Assembly (NCBI RefSeq): GCF_006716115.1
Contig: NZ_VFOO01000001.1
Span: 1,240,001-1,304,000, forward strand
Direction: 5' to 3'
DNA from: Subtercola boreus
Lineage (GTDB): Bacteria > Actinomycetota > Actinomycetes > Actinomycetales > Microbacteriaceae
Length of the DNA: 64,000 nucleotides
Under the pieces are notes generated by a model, which worked only from the letters and a program-made list of their open reading frames with translations, was not told the origin of the DNA and searched no databases. Of the stretch, positions 25,803-34,088 are shown in pieces. Position 1 is the first letter of the stretch. Each line of letters opens with the position of its first letter. The translations under genes were made by a program, and so were the position numbers.

Positions 25803-26221
25803 TCATTTTGGACACGAACGTGGTCTCCGAGGCGATGCGCCGCCGCGGAGACCCAGCTGTCGCCGCCTGGCTCGATCGGCAGCACGGCAGGGTGATGTGC
25901 ATCACCGCTGTGACGGCTGCCGAACTGCTGCGGGGGGTGGCGCTCCTTCCCGAGGGGAAGCGGAAGGCCGACCTGGCGGGCGCCGTCGCCCTGCTGCTCG
26001 AGACGGAGTTCGAAGGGCGCATCCTGCCGTTCGACGAGCAGGCGGCCGTCAACTATGCCGATCTCTCAGCTCGTCGCCAGCGCCGTGGCCTGTCGACGAG
26101 CGTCGCCGACACGATGATCGCGGCCATAACCGAGGTGTCGGGCGCGGAGGTGCTGGCCACGCGGAACGTCGGTGACTTCGACGGAATCCGGGTGGAAGTT
26201 CTGAACCCCTGGGTCGACTGA
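25799..26221 (+). CDS. PIN-domain toxin (VapC/FitB type)
   Basis: A 140-residue ribonuclease toxin. The PIN acidic residues are present: Asp5 in ILDTN, Glu42 in AAELLRG, Asp104 in SVADTMIAA and Asp126 in NVGDFDG. All four Mg2+-binding positions are intact, so the toxin looks functional. Family members cleave tRNA or rRNA to slow growth. It overlaps the antitoxin by four bases. The pair sits between aspS and unknown genes and may be horizontally mobile, but no mobility genes or attachment sites are visible. Confidence 0.88.
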   Translation: MIILDTNVVSEAMRRRGDPAVAAWLDRQHGRVMCITAVTAAELLRGVALLPEGKRKADLAGAVALLLETEFEGRILPFDEQAAVNYADLSARRQRRGLSTSVADTMIAAITEVSGAEVLATRNVGDFDGIRVEVLNPWVD

Positions 26222-26254
26222 CTCGCTAGAGTCGGGAGTGCGGAAGGACACGCG

Positions 26255-26644
26255 ATGACCGAAGGCACAGCCGAGGAACCGTGGCAGCTGACAACAGCGC
26301 CCGGGTCGTCGAACTACACGATGCACATCGAGGGCGATGAACTCGTCTGCCAGGTCGGCTCGACGAAGCTGACGTACCGGTCCCGGGCCATCGAGGACCT
26401 GCACGGCTGGCTGATCGAGCAGGGCGACTGGGTGCCGCTCGGCGCCGCCGATGAATCGAAGATCGCTGCCGCGGGCAGCATCGAGGAGTGGGGGCGGTCT
26501 GAGGCCAACCCCGTCGGCGGGTGGTACGGGTTGCGGAAGGGCTACCGCGGACGGTTCGGGATGTACCTGCCCCCGTTGCTCGAGAAGCTCGGCCTCGTCG
26601 AACTGACCCATACCCCGCGGAACAACTCGGCCCGCGCGCTCTGA
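26255..26644 (+). CDS. Conserved hypothetical soluble protein
   Basis: A 129-residue protein without signal peptide or membrane helix. It is acidic at the N-terminus, with a region DLHGWLIEQGDWVPLGAADE and a Gly/Tyr-rich stretch (GGWYGLRKGYRGRFGMYLPP) near residues 88-108 that might bind nucleic acid or a ligand; this is only a composition-based guess. No family recognised. A GGAAGGA site lies seven bases before the ATG, and a TAGAGT box is at 26227-26232. It begins 33 bases after the toxin gene but has its own promoter-like box. Confidence 0.7.
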   Translation: MTEGTAEEPWQLTTAPGSSNYTMHIEGDELVCQVGSTKLTYRSRAIEDLHGWLIEQGDWVPLGAADESKIAAAGSIEEWGRSEANPVGGWYGLRKGYRGRFGMYLPPLLEKLGLVELTHTPRNNSARAL

Positions 26645-26695
26645 CCGGCGGCCTCAGGCTGGCGGCTTCAGACCGGCGCCCTCACGCCGGAGGCC

Positions 26696-28306
26696 TCACA
26701 CCGGCGGCCGGAAGGCCGTCTTCGGCGCGCTCGAACCGAGCCCCTGGGACTCGAACTCGGCGAGCACCGCGCCAGAGCCGTCGAACTGCCAGCCGAGCAC
26801 GCGCCAGCCCTGCACGCTCCCGGTGATCTCCACCCCTTCCACCCGGGCACTGCCCGGAATGTCGAGCGGGCCTTCGAAGAACCAGAACTCGGCCGCCGCG
26901 AGCTCCTCGGGGGTCTCGATGATGCGGCGATCCGTGGTGGTGTAGACGAAGGAGTCTGCAGGGTGGTCGTCGAAGACGGCGAGCTTGTCGCCCGACAGAA
27001 GGTCGCGGTACGGCGCGAGTGCGTCGACCTCCGCCTGCTGCGACGCCGCGACGCGCGTCTCGGCCGCCGGGAAGAGCGCTGCCGTGCGGGCACGCAACTC
27101 GGCCAGACCGATGGGCTCACCGGACAGGAGCACCGCGTGCACGCCCGGGACTCCCGAAACCGCCGCCGCGAGCTCCTCACACCCCGCGCGCTCCCGCCCG
27201 ACGGCCTCGGCCGCGAGCACCTGGCCGAAGTCGTACGGCGGGGGAGCAGCCAACTCCGACTCCCACGTCACGAGCAGGCGTTCAGCGCGGTCGACGAAGG
27301 CCTGGAGCGCTGCCGCGGTCTTGTCGTCGAGCCTCGCCTTGTCGTCGAGCGTCGCCTCACCGTCCGACGCCTGCAGCTCGTGCCGCAACGCGTAGACCTC
27401 GTCGAGGGTCGTCGTCGCGGCTGCCGTCACCGGGTCGCCGTACGGGTCGCCTCCCGGGGCCCCGCCCACCCCACCGGCGCGCTCGACCACGATCACCGCC
27501 CCGCACGCCGCATCGGGTTCCACGGCTACCGGGGCCATGATCCGCCCGCGCACCACCTCAAACGAAACCTCGCCGACGGGCGACGGCCCGTCCACCAGGG
27601 CCACCCGGTACCGCCCGTCGTTCTGGTCGAGGAGTTGCCAGTCGCCGCCCCACCCGGATTCCGAGAGGTTGTTCCAGCCACGGATGCTGTCGAACGCGAA
27701 GCCCACCTCCTGGCCGAGAACCCGACCGTCGTTCGCGGTGAACGTGTGGACACTCTCGACCGACGACGCCCCGGCCAACCGCACTCCGTCGCGGAAGCAG
27801 TGCGCCTCGAGTCGCCACACGTCGGGCTCGCCCGCCACGAACACCCGGCCGGTGAGGCGAGGGGCGTCGGGCTCGTCGACTGTGTCGAGACCGAGGAGGG
27901 AACGCGGCAGCATCCACTCGGTGGCGACCGCGTAGCAGTGTTCTCCGGGCAGCTTCATCACGAGCATCCGGCCGTCGTGCAGAAGCTCGTCGACCCCGGG
28001 AACGACATCCGGCTCGGAGACGAGACGCAGGGTGAACGGAACCGCACCCGCCTCGTCGAGGTCGAGTGCGTCGTGCCAGAGCTCCAGGTCGACGGTGGCG
28101 ATCTGCCGATCATCCAGAACCGGAGCCGGCACGCGGTGCTCGAACCACGGAGCCCCGTCAGGCCGGGTGACCGCCCACACCACCTGGCATGCAGCAGCAC
28201 TCGGGCCCAACAGCGTGACGCTCAGCTTCGGGTGCCAGCCCTCGGGGTGGTAGCTTCCGAAGGCGCCGGCAGAGGCGCGCAGTTCGTGTTTGATCACAGC
28301 CGTCAT
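26696..28306 (-). CDS. Hypothetical 536-residue protein
   Basis: No family recognised. It is soluble and acidic, with beta-rich stretches in the first ~280 residues (WHPKLSVTLLG, VEPDAACGAVIVVERAG) and a more helical second half that includes a local duplication (LDDKARLDDKT). The composition and regular codon use show that it is a real gene. The ATG at 28306 lies 64 bases from the divergent regulator gene at 28371, so the two may share a control region. The ribosome site is weak. Confidence 0.7.
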   Translation of the reverse strand: MTAVIKHELRASAGAFGSYHPEGWHPKLSVTLLGPSAAACQVVWAVTRPDGAPWFEHRVPAPVLDDRQIATVDLELWHDALDLDEAGAVPFTLRLVSEPDVVPGVDELLHDGRMLVMKLPGEHCYAVATEWMLPRSLLGLDTVDEPDAPRLTGRVFVAGEPDVWRLEAHCFRDGVRLAGASSVESVHTFTANDGRVLGQEVGFAFDSIRGWNNLSESGWGGDWQLLDQNDGRYRVALVDGPSPVGEVSFEVVRGRIMAPVAVEPDAACGAVIVVERAGGVGGAPGGDPYGDPVTAAATTTLDEVYALRHELQASDGEATLDDKARLDDKTAAALQAFVDRAERLLVTWESELAAPPPYDFGQVLAAEAVGRERAGCEELAAAVSGVPGVHAVLLSGEPIGLAELRARTAALFPAAETRVAASQQAEVDALAPYRDLLSGDKLAVFDDHPADSFVYTTTDRRIIETPEELAAAEFWFFEGPLDIPGSARVEGVEITGSVQGWRVLGWQFDGSGAVLAEFESQGLGSSAPKTAFRPPV

Positions 28307-28358
28307 TGAGCAATCATCAGCTATTCCGCAGCGCACCGCAAGGCGTCCACGCCCGCAT

Positions 28359-28373
28359 TAGAGTTGCGGAGTG
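28359..28373 (+). promoter_or_regulatory. Leaderless -10 box of the AfsR-like regulator
   Basis: TAGAGT at 28359-28364 ends six bases before the GTG at 28371, with no ribosome-binding site, matching the arrangement at mshC. Confidence 0.6.
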
Positions 28374-31250
28374 AGAATCGCGCTGCTCGGCGGCCTGCGG
28401 GTCGAACACGAAGGTCGGCCCATCGCGGTGTCGGGCACGATGCAGCTCGCGGTGCTGTTCCGTCTCACGGTCGACGCGGGCACCGCCGTCAGCTACCGGG
28501 CGATCGCCGAAGACGTGTGGGGGTTGGATGCTCCCCAGAACACCAGGGCGGCCCTGCAGTCCATCGTGTCGAGGCTCCGCTCCCAGCTGCCCGACGGTTC
28601 GATCGAGTCGACGACCGGCGGATACCGGCTGAACCTCCGCCGCGAAGACGTCGATGCCCTCGTCTTCACCGATCTGGTCGACCGGGCCGCGGGTGGGGGC
28701 GCGGATGCTGGACCGAACGCACTCCGGGCCCTCGAGCTCTGGGCGGGGGAGCCGTGGATCCCCTCGCCGAACTTCGACTGGTTCCTCCGCGACCTCAGCC
28801 GCGACCACGCCCTCGCCGTGCAGGTGCGCGGTGCGGACGTCGCCGTCCGGCAGGACTCCGCCATCCCCGCTCCGCTCACCAGCCTGGTCGGCCGCGAGGC
28901 GGAGCTCCACGCGATCGCCGAGCAGCTGACGGGCAACCGCCTGGTCACGATCATCGGCACCGGGGGAGCGGGCAAGACCCGGCTCGCGATCGAGACCGCC
29001 GCGCACCGCGGCAACGCGCTGCTCGTCGAGCTCGCACCCGTCGGGCCGAGCGAGGTCCTGGGCGCGGTGCTGACCGCGACGGGCCGCGAGCTCCGTACGG
29101 CGGAGACCACCGGCGAGTCCAGCCGCACGCGCATCCTGGAGGCCCTGGCCGGTCGCGACGTGCTGCTCGTGCTCGACAACTGCGAACACGTGATCGATGC
29201 GGCGGCCGCACTGTCGGAGGACCTGTTGGCGTCCCTGCCGCGCCTGCGCATCCTCGCCACCAGCCGGGAACCGCTGGGCGTTCCGGGCGAGGCGTTCGTC
29301 GGTCTCGGCTCGCTGCCGCACCCGGAAGACGAACGGATCGGATCGGCGACCTCCGCAGACCTCGCCGCCTTCCCCGCCGTGGAGCTCTTCTGCCAGCGGG
29401 CTCAGTCGGCGCGCGGCCGCCCACTGGAGAGCGACGAGGTCGTGCTGGCCGCCCGAATCTGCACCCGCCTCGACGGGCTCCCGCTCGCCATCGAGCTGGC
29501 CGCCGCCAAGCTCCGCACGATGGAGCCGGGCGAGATCCTGAGCGGCCTCGACGACCGGTTCACCCTGTTGGCCGGCGGCTATCGCACGGGGATCCCGCAC
29601 CACCAGACACTGAAGGCGATGATCGACTGGAGCTGGAGCCTGCTCGATGAGGTTGAGCGCCGCGCCCTGCTCGCCCTGTCGGTGTTCCCGGCCGGAGTGG
29701 GCGTGGTCGAGGCCCGATCCCTGGCCACGGCGCTCGGGCTGCCGGATGCCGCGGTCTTCGACTCGCTGGTCGACAGGTCGCTGCTGCAGCGCACGCGCGG
29801 CCGTTTCCGCGAACTCGAGACCATCCGTGAGTACGGCATCGAGCGGGCCCTCGAAGCCGGCACCCTGGCCGAGGCGAGGGCCGCGCAGGCCGGCTACATG
29901 ATGGAGCGCGCCGCCGACTTCGACCGGATGCTCCGCGGGCCGCGCCTCCTGGAGGGGGTCGCCTGGTTCGACGACGAGGAGGACAACCTGGCCAGCGCCC
30001 TCCGCCATGCGGCCGGCCTGCCGCTGCCGGAGGTGCTGGTACGCCTGACGGTCTCGAGCCTCTGGTACTGGGTGCTCCGCGACCGCAACGAGGACGCGGT
30101 GAACTGGCTCCGCTCCGCGGCCGCCGCAGCCACCGAGGTCGAAGGCGACGAAGCGAAGATCCTCTCCCTGGTGCTGCCGCTGCTCGAGAACTTCTCGGGC
30201 AACGACACCGACCACTTCGACGCGGCCGTGCTCGGCGGGCACCTGCACGACCTGCTCGAGCCTCTCCGCTCGATCGAGTTGGGGCCCGGCAGCCACGAGC
30301 TCCTCCAACTGCTCGGGCCGAGTCTGCTGGCCTTCGCCGAGGTCGCGACCGACGCGGATTGGTTCGCCGCCGTGCGGCTCCCGCGCGGGGAGGAGCTGGG
30401 GCTCGACACCTGGCCGACCGCCGTTCTGCATGTGATGCGGGCCGGAGCGGCGCAGAACCGCGGCGCCGTCGACGAGCTCGGCGCGGAGTCCGAGATCGCC
30501 CTCGACATGCTGGCAGAGGTGGGCGACCGGTGGGGCAGCGCCTTCGCCCAGCGGATGCGGGCGGAGTGGCTCACGCTCCAGGGCCGGCTCGAGGAGGCCC
30601 TCGAACTCGCCGACGCCTCGACCGGCGCCATGCGAGCCATCGCGTCGGCCACCGACTTCGCCCGCGAACAGGGGCTGAGCATCCACCTGCTGTGGCGGCT
30701 CGGACGGTCCGACGAGGCGCGCGCCCGCGTCGAGCGAATCGTCGCCGAGACCGATTCGGGCGGCGATCCGCGGGCTGTCATCCAGGTTCTGGTCAACGCC
30801 CTGCTTCTGGACGTCGCGGTTCGGGATGTCGCGGCGGCGGGCATCCGTGTCGGAAAGATCGACGAGCTGGTCGCCCATTCGACGCTGCCCCTGCAGACCG
30901 TTGCGGTGCTGGAGACGGCGAAGGCCGCGTTGGCCCGCGAACTCGGGGACTTCGACGGCGCAGAGCAGCACCTCCGGACGGCGGCGGAGAGTTCCCTGCA
31001 GAGCCGCGACCAGCCCATCATCGGCAGTGTCGCCATCGGCGCCGGGATGCTGGCCCTCGCCCGGGGCGACGTGGAGACGGCCGTGCGCGCTGCCGATTTC
31101 GCGTCGGCCGTCATCGGCGCGTACGACGCGACGCACCCGGACCTCATGGCGATCAGCGCGGCGGCCGACAGCGCCGGAATCGGGCGCCCTGCCACCGGAG
31201 TGACCGCGCGCCCGGAATCCGTCGGCGTGCTCAGGGACCTGCTCGGCTAG
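28371..31250 (+). CDS. AfsR-like regulator: wHTH, shortened BTAD, NB-ARC ATPase, TPR-like tail
   Basis: A 959-residue STAND-type transcriptional regulator. Residues ~1-88 form an OmpR/PhoB-type winged helix (MRIALLGGLRVEHEG ... TTGGYRL), as in SARP proteins. Only the first part of a bacterial transcriptional activator domain follows (to about residue 160). Then comes an NB-ARC ATPase with Walker A GTGGAGKT near residues 196-203, Walker B LLVLDNCEHV and LATSREPLG. The last 400 residues are helical repeats resembling TPRs. Such proteins sense a ligand through the repeats and activate nearby genes; the convergent exporter operon with phased repeats upstream is a candidate target. Confidence 0.85.
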   Translation: MRIALLGGLRVEHEGRPIAVSGTMQLAVLFRLTVDAGTAVSYRAIAEDVWGLDAPQNTRAALQSIVSRLRSQLPDGSIESTTGGYRLNLRREDVDALVFTDLVDRAAGGGADAGPNALRALELWAGEPWIPSPNFDWFLRDLSRDHALAVQVRGADVAVRQDSAIPAPLTSLVGREAELHAIAEQLTGNRLVTIIGTGGAGKTRLAIETAAHRGNALLVELAPVGPSEVLGAVLTATGRELRTAETTGESSRTRILEALAGRDVLLVLDNCEHVIDAAAALSEDLLASLPRLRILATSREPLGVPGEAFVGLGSLPHPEDERIGSATSADLAAFPAVELFCQRAQSARGRPLESDEVVLAARICTRLDGLPLAIELAAAKLRTMEPGEILSGLDDRFTLLAGGYRTGIPHHQTLKAMIDWSWSLLDEVERRALLALSVFPAGVGVVEARSLATALGLPDAAVFDSLVDRSLLQRTRGRFRELETIREYGIERALEAGTLAEARAAQAGYMMERAADFDRMLRGPRLLEGVAWFDDEEDNLASALRHAAGLPLPEVLVRLTVSSLWYWVLRDRNEDAVNWLRSAAAAATEVEGDEAKILSLVLPLLENFSGNDTDHFDAAVLGGHLHDLLEPLRSIELGPGSHELLQLLGPSLLAFAEVATDADWFAAVRLPRGEELGLDTWPTAVLHVMRAGAAQNRGAVDELGAESEIALDMLAEVGDRWGSAFAQRMRAEWLTLQGRLEEALELADASTGAMRAIASATDFAREQGLSIHLLWRLGRSDEARARVERIVAETDSGGDPRAVIQVLVNALLLDVAVRDVAAAGIRVGKIDELVAHSTLPLQTVAVLETAKAALARELGDFDGAEQHLRTAAESSLQSRDQPIIGSVAIGAGMLALARGDVETAVRAADFASAVIGAYDATHPDLMAISAAADSAGIGRPATGVTARPESVGVLRDLLG

Positions 31251-31330
31251 ATGCTGCCGGCCGGATCCAGCACAGCCGAATCCAGCTCGACCGGATCCAG
31301 CTCGCCCGGATCCAGCTCGGCTAGATCTTG
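31241..31330. repeat. 15-bp tandem repeat flanked by a direct repeat
   Basis: Four units of about 15 bp (CCGGATCCAGCTCG core) begin at 31260, 31275, 31290 and 31305, between two convergent genes. The array is bordered on both sides by GCTCGGCTAGAT, and each copy of that direct repeat carries the stop codon of one of the convergent genes. It looks like local duplication that joined the two 3' ends. No hairpin terminator was seen. Confidence 0.7.
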
Positions 31331-32088
31331 CGCCGGTACGCCCAGGTCGCCAGCGGGAAGAAGACTCCGACCAGCACGATGCAGGAGGCGATCACCCAGA
31401 GCACCTGTCCCGTCGTCGTGTCGCCGGCCACACCGGTCGTTCCGGTGAGGAGCCCCCGCATCGACTCGATCACGTGGGTGACGGGGTTCACCGCCACCCA
31501 GCCCTGCAGCCAGGTCGGCAGGGTCGAGGCCGGCACGAACGTCGACGAACCGAACGTGAGCGGGAAGACGATCAGGAACGACAGGCCCTGCACGGCGCCC
31601 GCGCTCCGCGCGAGCATCCCGATCAGCACGGAGACCCAGCAGAGGCTGACGGCGAACGCGATGATCAGCAGGATCGCAGCGGCGACATGCCACCACGGCG
31701 TGTTGAACTGGAAGCCGATGATGGCGCCGAACACCAGGGTCACGGTGATGGCGATCGAGTGCCGCACGATGTCACCGAGCACAGCGCCGAACAGGGGAGC
31801 GGAGCGCGCGATCGGCAGGGAGCGGAACCTGTCGAAGATGCCCTTCTGGATGTCGGTGTTCAGGTTCACGCCGATGGTGAGTGAGGTGAACATGATGGTC
31901 TGCACGATGATGCCGGGGAGGGCGAACTCGACGTAGGCCCCTGTCGACCCGGCGATCGCACCGCCGAAGATGAAGACGAACACGACGGTGAGGATGATCG
32001 GCTGCAGGGTGACGTCGATGAACTGTTCGGGATTCCGTGTCATCTTGACGACGGAACGTTTGGCGAGGATGAGGGAGTCGCGGATCAT
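31321..32088 (-). CDS. ABC-2 type exporter permease (DrrB-like)
   Basis: A 255-residue permease with six hydrophobic helices. Family features are the N-terminal amphipathic region (SLILAKRSVVKMTRNPEQFIDVTLQPI), the central GIFDRFRSLPIARSAPL loop that contacts the ATPase, and PTWLQGWVAVNPVTHVIESMRG before the last helices. This matches the daunorubicin resistance (DrrB) branch that exports drugs or lipids. The start shares one base with the ATPase stop, so the two subunits are co-translated. Substrate unknown. Confidence 0.9.
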   Translation of the reverse strand: MIRDSLILAKRSVVKMTRNPEQFIDVTLQPIILTVVFVFIFGGAIAGSTGAYVEFALPGIIVQTIMFTSLTIGVNLNTDIQKGIFDRFRSLPIARSAPLFGAVLGDIVRHSIAITVTLVFGAIIGFQFNTPWWHVAAAILLIIAFAVSLCWVSVLIGMLARSAGAVQGLSFLIVFPLTFGSSTFVPASTLPTWLQGWVAVNPVTHVIESMRGLLTGTTGVAGDTTTGQVLWVIASCIVLVGVFFPLATWAYRRKI

Positions 32089-33110
32089 CAGGAGGCCGCT
32101 CCTTTCGTGCTGGTGGAGACGGCGGGGCTGGTGGAGACGGCGGGGCTGGCGGCGTCGGCGGAGCTGGCGGCGTCGTCGTTCTTCGTCTGGCCGGTGAGCG
32201 AGTAGAAGACTTCATCGAGGCTCGGCAGCCGGAGCGACAGCTCCGACACCGAGATGCTCTCGGCGGCGAGGGCGGCGACCACCTGGGTCAGCGCCCCCTC
32301 TCCGGCAACCGGCACCGACAGCAGGTCGGGGGCCGGCTGTTCGGGTTCGCGCGTGCCGAACCGCACCAGCAGTTCCCGCACCCGGGGGAGGGAGGCGACA
32401 TCCGACGGTCGTACTTCGAGCGTCTGGCCGCCCACCTGCCGCTTCAGGCCCTGAGGGGTGTCATGGGCGATGATCGTGCCGTGGTCGATGACGGTGATCT
32501 CGTTGGCGAGCGCATCGGCCTCCTCGAGGTACTGCGTCGTCAGCAGGATGGTCGTGCCCTGCTGCACCAGCACGCGGATCATGTCCCAGACGTCGTCGCG
32601 CTTGGCCGGGTCGAGCCCCGTCGTCGGCTCGTCGAGGAACACCACGGCGGGCCGTCCGATGAGCGAGGCCGAGAGGTCGAGCCGCCGGCGCATTCCGCCC
32701 GAGTAGGTCTTCGCGAGCCGTCCGCCGGCCTCCGTCAGATCGAACTCCTCGAGGAGTTCGGATGCCCGGATCTTCGCCTGCCGTGTTGTGAGGTCGAGCA
32801 GCTGCCCGATCATCACGAGGTTCTGCATGCCGGTGAGGTCCTCGTCGATGCTGGCGAACTGGCCGGTCAGGCCGATCTTCCGCCGCACGGCGGTGGCCTG
32901 GTGCACAACGTCGAGGCCCGAGACCGTGGCGGTGCCGCCGTCCGGTCGGAGCAGGGTGGCCAGGATGCGGACCGCTGTGGTCTTGCCGGCCCCGTTCGGG
33001 CCGAGCACGCCGAGCACCCGCCCCTCCTCGACGGTCAGGTCGATGCCGTTCAGGGCTGTCGTCCTGCCGAATCGTTTGACGAGGCCGTGGGCCTCGATGG
33101 CTGCTGTCAT
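32088..33110 (-). CDS. ABC exporter ATP-binding subunit (DrrA-like)
   Basis: A 340-residue ATPase with Walker A GPNGAGKT, signature YSGGMRRRLDLS, Walker B VVFLDEPTTGLDP and switch histidine neighbourhood LLTTQYLEEAD. The C-terminal DUF4162-like domain (VRPSDVASLPRVRELL onward) is typical of DrrA. A low-complexity Ser/Ala tail contains a duplicated SPAVSTS unit. GAGGAG precedes the ATG. The leader region contains four TGTCA units spaced 10-11 bp apart. Confidence 0.92.
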   Translation of the reverse strand: MTAAIEAHGLVKRFGRTTALNGIDLTVEEGRVLGVLGPNGAGKTTAVRILATLLRPDGGTATVSGLDVVHQATAVRRKIGLTGQFASIDEDLTGMQNLVMIGQLLDLTTRQAKIRASELLEEFDLTEAGGRLAKTYSGGMRRRLDLSASLIGRPAVVFLDEPTTGLDPAKRDDVWDMIRVLVQQGTTILLTTQYLEEADALANEITVIDHGTIIAHDTPQGLKRQVGGQTLEVRPSDVASLPRVRELLVRFGTREPEQPAPDLLSVPVAGEGALTQVVAALAAESISVSELSLRLPSLDEVFYSLTGQTKNDDAASSADAASPAVSTSPAVSTSTKGAAS

Positions 33111-33156
33111 GCGAAAACTCCTCTGCAGAAGCGCGTCAGAATGCGCGTCTGAGAAG

Positions 33157-33210
33157 AGTGTGCGGTGCGGGTGCTGTCGGGCCGCTGTCAGGCCCTGTCA
33201 GCTGTTGTCA
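33157..33210 (-). promoter_or_regulatory. Phased direct repeats upstream of the DrrAB-type operon
   Basis: The plus-strand motif CTGTC(A) occurs at 33174, 33185, 33195 and (as TTGTCA) 33205, so successive copies lie on one face of the helix (spacing 11, 10, 10). On the minus strand they read (C)TGACA and are followed after about ten bases by a CACACT hexamer (33162-33157) that could be a -10. SARP-type regulators bind direct repeats of this geometry. Confidence 0.5.
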
Positions 33211-33248
33211 GCTACAGTCCGGCCGGGGCGCGGGGAGTGGAGGACGAG

Positions 33249-33974
33249 CTAGGCGATGAGCCCGAAACGGCGGGCGTTCAGCACCGCGCCGTAACGGTTC
33301 GTGGCGTTCAGCTTCGCCATCGCCGTCGCCAGGTAGCCCTTCACGGTCACCTCCCGGAGCCCGAGGGCTGTTCCCGCCTCCGCATTCGAGCGGCCGAGAC
33401 CCGCCTGCACCAGCACATCTCTCTCCCGCGGGGAAAGCCGGATGTTCGAACTCTCCATCGGCGACTCCGGTGTTCCCGTCAGCATGGCGAGGCGGCGTTC
33501 GAGGTGATCGACCCGGCGAGCGGCGTCGGCACGGGTGGTGAGCTCCCGCGACAGGGAGGAGACGAGTTCGACGACAGGGTGGGTGAAACCCGACCCGGGG
33601 AAGGTGTCGGCGTGGGACGCCGAGTAGATGACTCCCCGCGCGGCACCCTCGACCGTGATGGGAACGGCGAACAGCCCGACGACTCCCTCCCCGACGACGG
33701 CACCGTCGTAGTCGTGGGTGATGAACCGCGACCCGGCGTAGTCGCTGACGATGCGGGCCCTGTTCTCCGCCATCGCCTGGCCGCCGAGGCCCCGGGCCGG
33801 CTGCACGACGAGGCCGCTGAGATTGCGGGTGCGGGTTCCGACGAAGGAGGTCACCCGCAGCGAACCACCCACCGTGTAGCCGCCGAACGCGAACCCGGTG
33901 CCCGAGGCCTTCGCCACACTCGCGACGGCTCGGTCGAGCATTGACTGCTCGACGTGTCCGAACGGGGGCTCCAT
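33249..33974 (-). CDS. LuxR-type transcriptional regulator with GAF-like sensor
   Basis: A 241-residue regulator. The N-terminal ~150 residues resemble a GAF domain (SFVGTRTRNLSGLVVQPARG, GLFAVPITVEGAARGVIYSA). Residues ~178-241 form a LuxR helix-turn-helix (LSPRERDVLVQAGLGRSNAEAG). The ATG at 33974 is six bases after a TAGGTA hexamer; a GTG six bases earlier is the alternative start. It diverges from the acyl-CoA synthetase gene with about 110 bases between them and may regulate it. GAF-LuxR regulators of this kind often control carbon or fatty-acid metabolism, which is family-level inference. Confidence 0.85.
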   Translation of the reverse strand: MEPPFGHVEQSMLDRAVASVAKASGTGFAFGGYTVGGSLRVTSFVGTRTRNLSGLVVQPARGLGGQAMAENRARIVSDYAGSRFITHDYDGAVVGEGVVGLFAVPITVEGAARGVIYSASHADTFPGSGFTHPVVELVSSLSRELTTRADAARRVDHLERRLAMLTGTPESPMESSNIRLSPRERDVLVQAGLGRSNAEAGTALGLREVTVKGYLATAMAKLNATNRYGAVLNARRFGLIA

Positions 33975-34088
33975 CGCCACTACCTACTTTCGGGGGTAAT
34001 CCGCCTGCCCTAGCCGAATTAGCGTGAACTTTACCACCCAGCCGGTATCCGGCGCCGGTCGGGTTCGCCACATTTCAAGGGAGAAGTG

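Noticed and set aside
25560-26221. Mobile element borders around the toxin-antitoxin pair
   Set aside because: No flanking inverted or direct repeats, integrase or tRNA target was found.
31260-31319. CRISPR-like array in the 15-bp repeats
   Set aside because: Repeats are contiguous with no spacers and far too short; no cas genes are in the window.
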